Below the pieces are notes generated by a model. The model saw only the letters and a list, made by a program, of their open reading frames with translations, did no database searches and was not told the origin of the DNA. Made by a program: the position numbers and the translations under genes. Positions 8,502 to 10,000 of a stretch of 10,000 bases of DNA are shown in pieces (the stretch's first letter is position 1; every line of letters begins with the position of its first letter). The stretch comes from Actinidia chinensis. Taxonomy: Eukaryota > Streptophyta > Magnoliopsida > Ericales > Actinidiaceae. Where the stretch lies: positions 32,501-42,500 of the forward strand of contig VIGQ01000282.1 in NCBI GenBank assembly GCA_009663005.1, read 5' to 3'.

Positions 8502-8651
8502 ATGACACCCAAATTTCATTTCAGCTATTCTTATCGGGAACACATGGGGAATTTCATCAGTGAATTTCTTCATGTTGATCCCATTAAACTGACGGGCTGG
8601 TCATCGATTCTCTTTTTCTTCGTCCTCTATAATTTTTTGAAGGAAATATGA
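8502..8651 (+). CDS. Short open frame, 49 codons, function unknown
   Basis: The ATG at 8502 opens a 49-residue frame ending with TGA at 8649-8651. The protein begins MTPKFHFSYSYREH, continues with a mixed-composition middle (HMGNFISEFLHVDPIKL), and ends with a hydrophobic stretch (WSSILFFFVLYNFL) before a short charged tail. It resembles no family I know. An acceptor-like TTTCAG ends at 8523 inside the frame, so the first residues might be intronic; translation could then start at the second ATG (8544). Its stop overlaps the ATG (8648) of the next candidate by ATGA. It may be a chance frame or an upstream open reading frame. Confidence 0.15.
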   Translation: MTPKFHFSYSYREHMGNFISEFLHVDPIKLTGWSSILFFFVLYNFLKEI

Positions 8652-8995
8652 AGTGCCTTTCTGATTTGTGCAGAGTCAGCAGTCATTTTGTCAAACTACA
8701 ATCGCAACATATGCTTTGGAGAAAGGGTATTTTTACGTAGGTTGAATGTTTCGATCTAACGACTTTTCTTTTTCTACCTTACATTCATGATTGGTTTTCT
8801 GGTTTATTTATGTTTTTGGCAGAATCGTCAGATTTATTCCTAGCTGTCTGGGGAACTAAAGCATCTGTTAAGATGGTCCCTGTGCGTTTGTTTGGTTATG
8901 GAGATGAAAATGTGAAACATGATGTTGCAAGAGATAATAGAGGGCATAAGCTAGTGTCAAAGGAAGAAATCAATCATACTGAGACTATTAAATAA
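8648..8995 (+). CDS. Unrecognised 83-residue protein, two spliced exons
   Basis: The coding parts are 8648-8726 and 8823-8995, joined across a 96-nt intron. The join keeps the frame (Gly/Glu codon split G|AA) and yields 83 residues before TAA at 8993-8995. It begins MKCLSDLCRVSSHFVKLQ; the middle contains ESSDLFLAVWGTKASVKM and VPVRLFGYGDENVKH; the C-terminus is hydrophilic (KLVSKEEINHTETIK). No signal peptide, membrane segment or known motif is visible. The exon composition is more balanced than its flanks and includes a GAAGAA splice-enhancer-like word. If the acceptor at 8673 is used, an ATG at 8711 gives 62 residues instead. The stop lies 59 nt before a strong donor (9055), so the RNA might be subject to nonsense-mediated decay. 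Function unknown; it could be a decayed or noncoding transcript. Confidence 0.33.
8727..8822 (+). other. Probable 96-nt intron
   Basis: The segment starts with donor GTATTT after AAAGG and ends with TTTTTGGCAG. It is T-rich and contains a branch-point-like CTAAC at 8756-8760. Its length is typical for a plant intron. Removing it joins two open frames in phase, which is the main support. Confidence 0.5.
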
Positions 8996-9054
8996 TTCTT
9001 CAGGGGGCCTTCGTTATTGTCCGACTAATGCATTCTTTTCACGGCGAGAACAAG
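8823..9054 (+). other. Probable exon ending at a strong donor
   Basis: The exon is bounded by the acceptor GGCAG (ending 8822) and the donor AACAAG|GTATGT (9055). It carries most of the 83-residue frame plus 59 nt after the stop. An alternative acceptor, TTCTTCAG ending 9003, would give a 51-nt exon (9004-9054). The next acceptor candidate is TTTGTTCCAG ending 9444, which would make the following intron about 390 nt. Confidence 0.4.
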
Positions 9055-9347
9055 GTATGTCTTCTGACCAATGATTTGTTAGGTAATGCTTCTCTTTTTC
9101 CTAGCTTATATAAAAAAATTATTATCGGCCTCTCCTAATTAGATCTTTTACTAGCCTGGAGAATTTTTGTCAAGAATAGAATCAAGCATACTGAGACTTT
9201 TTAAATTATTCAGCTCGTTTTGGGGTCCGACTAAAGACAGCTTTCACAAGAACTAGGTATTCTTCTGACCAATGATTTGTTTGGTAATTGCTTCTCGATT
9301 ACCTTAGCTTATAAAAAAAATTATTACAGCCTCCTCTATTAGCTTCC
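8956..9347 (+). repeat. Tandem duplication covering an exon end and its donor
   Basis: Copy one (about 8956-9147) and copy two (about 9168-9347) align with an offset of 201-212 bp. Shared stretches include CATACTGAGACT (8975 and 9187), CTTCTGACCAATGATTTGTT (9061 and 9262, the second with one further base change nearby) and AGCTTATA followed by an A run (9103 and 9306). Copy one holds the donor AACAAG|GTATGT; copy two has the weaker AACTAG|GTATTC (9257). Confidence 0.75.
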
Positions 9348-10000
9348 TCTCTTTATCTTTTAGCTATCTAAGTCTTGGAGACTTTTTGGGGAATTCTATA
9401 CTCTGTGGTTAAAAGATTGCTGGAGTCTTCTTGTTTTGTTCCAGATGGGTGTAAGCAATTTTGGTTCAAGTATTGCTCGGGTGTAACTTGTGATTATTTG
9501 AACTGATTGCCACAACGCCACACCCTCATTCAGCTATTCATAAGTTGAATAGAGAAACTGCAAATCCGTCATGCAAAATTTGGCAAGGTTCCTCTTTCTG
9601 CTTCTGAATATGCATTTATTGCTATTTTTGAGTTATGGGGCACATTCTTGATAGATGCATCCATTTGAATGATCCTTCAATGAGGCTTTTTGTTGGGCCT
9701 GGTATCATGGTTTTTTGTGAATGGTTAGCTGTCGTGAATATATGGCAGTTGGCCTGAAATGAGGAGAAACGAGCTCATGCTGAGATCATTTTTTTGGAAT
9801 CACTGTTTCCTTTCAACAAGCTGTTGTTAAGTGGATTAATGAGGATGAAGATGCAACATGCTTTTTCAATAGGAGTAGATTCGATTTGAAGGTGAAATGC
9901 CAATCGGCTTGTGCATGTTTGAAGCTTTGAATTAAGAGGGATGTCTTGCCTCTTGTTCTGGGCTCAACTAATCCTTGATTTTTTGAGGAAGCATTCACTG
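9348..10000 (+). other. Noncoding sequence with a possible exon at 9445
   Basis: A good acceptor, TTGTTTTGTTCCAG, ends at 9444 and is followed directly by ATGGGTGTAAGC; this frame stops after 13 codons (9484-9486), so a coding role is doubtful. A hairpin CTATTCA / TGAATAG lies at 9534-9552. The last 250 bp contain several short frames in different phases, none longer than about 45 codons from an ATG. A minus-strand frame from 9998 to 9813 starts only with GTG. The transcription unit may continue past the window. Confidence 0.35.

Noticed and set aside
9813..9998. Minus-strand frame of 61 codons near the window end.
   Set aside because: It starts only with GTG and shows no domain. It could be the end of a frame from beyond the window, but nothing here supports that.

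Overview
The window looks like AT-rich nuclear DNA from a flowering plant, probably a eudicot. The signs are long A/T-rich spacers, T-rich stretches between plant-style GT...AG splice sites (for example donors GTAAGT at 6751 and GTATGT at 9055, acceptors ending GCAG or CCAG), a fold-back element whose ends read like the CGTTTGGTA termini of plant miniature transposons, and no long open frame in 10 kb. I cannot name the species, and I recognise no known protein family on either strand.

Region 1 to about 4990 appears intergenic. It is a mosaic of A/T-rich spacer, microsatellites and fold-back repeats: a perfect 22-bp palindrome at the window edge (1-22), paired CT tracts (109-147), a MITE-like element (616-833), a fold-back made of five copies of one short motif (1737-1853), possible tRNA-derived SINE remnants (2300-2520), a weak inverted repeat (2560-2695), and a GC-rich block (about 2976-3478) that stands out from its surroundings and is flanked by an 11-bp direct repeat.

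Region about 5000 to 10000 looks like the 5' part of a plus-strand transcription unit. A weak TATA-like site and a pyrimidine patch precede a probable leader exon (about 5040-5291) with two small hairpins and a run of 20 G. A donor at 5292 opens a T-rich leader intron that contains an old tandem duplication. Further splice-like boundaries occur at 6593/6750, 8673/8726, 8823/9054 and 9445. The best coding candidate is an unrecognised 83-residue frame joined across a 96-nt intron (8648-8726 plus 8823-8995). The exon end and donor just after it (8956-9147) are tandemly duplicated at 9168-9347. A run of 22 C at 8258-8279 is complementary, in the same transcript, to the 20-G run in the leader exon.

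No gene function can be assigned. The unit may be a long noncoding RNA, a gene whose main coding exons lie beyond 10000, or a decayed gene. All exon calls rest on splice-site consensus and open frame alone.
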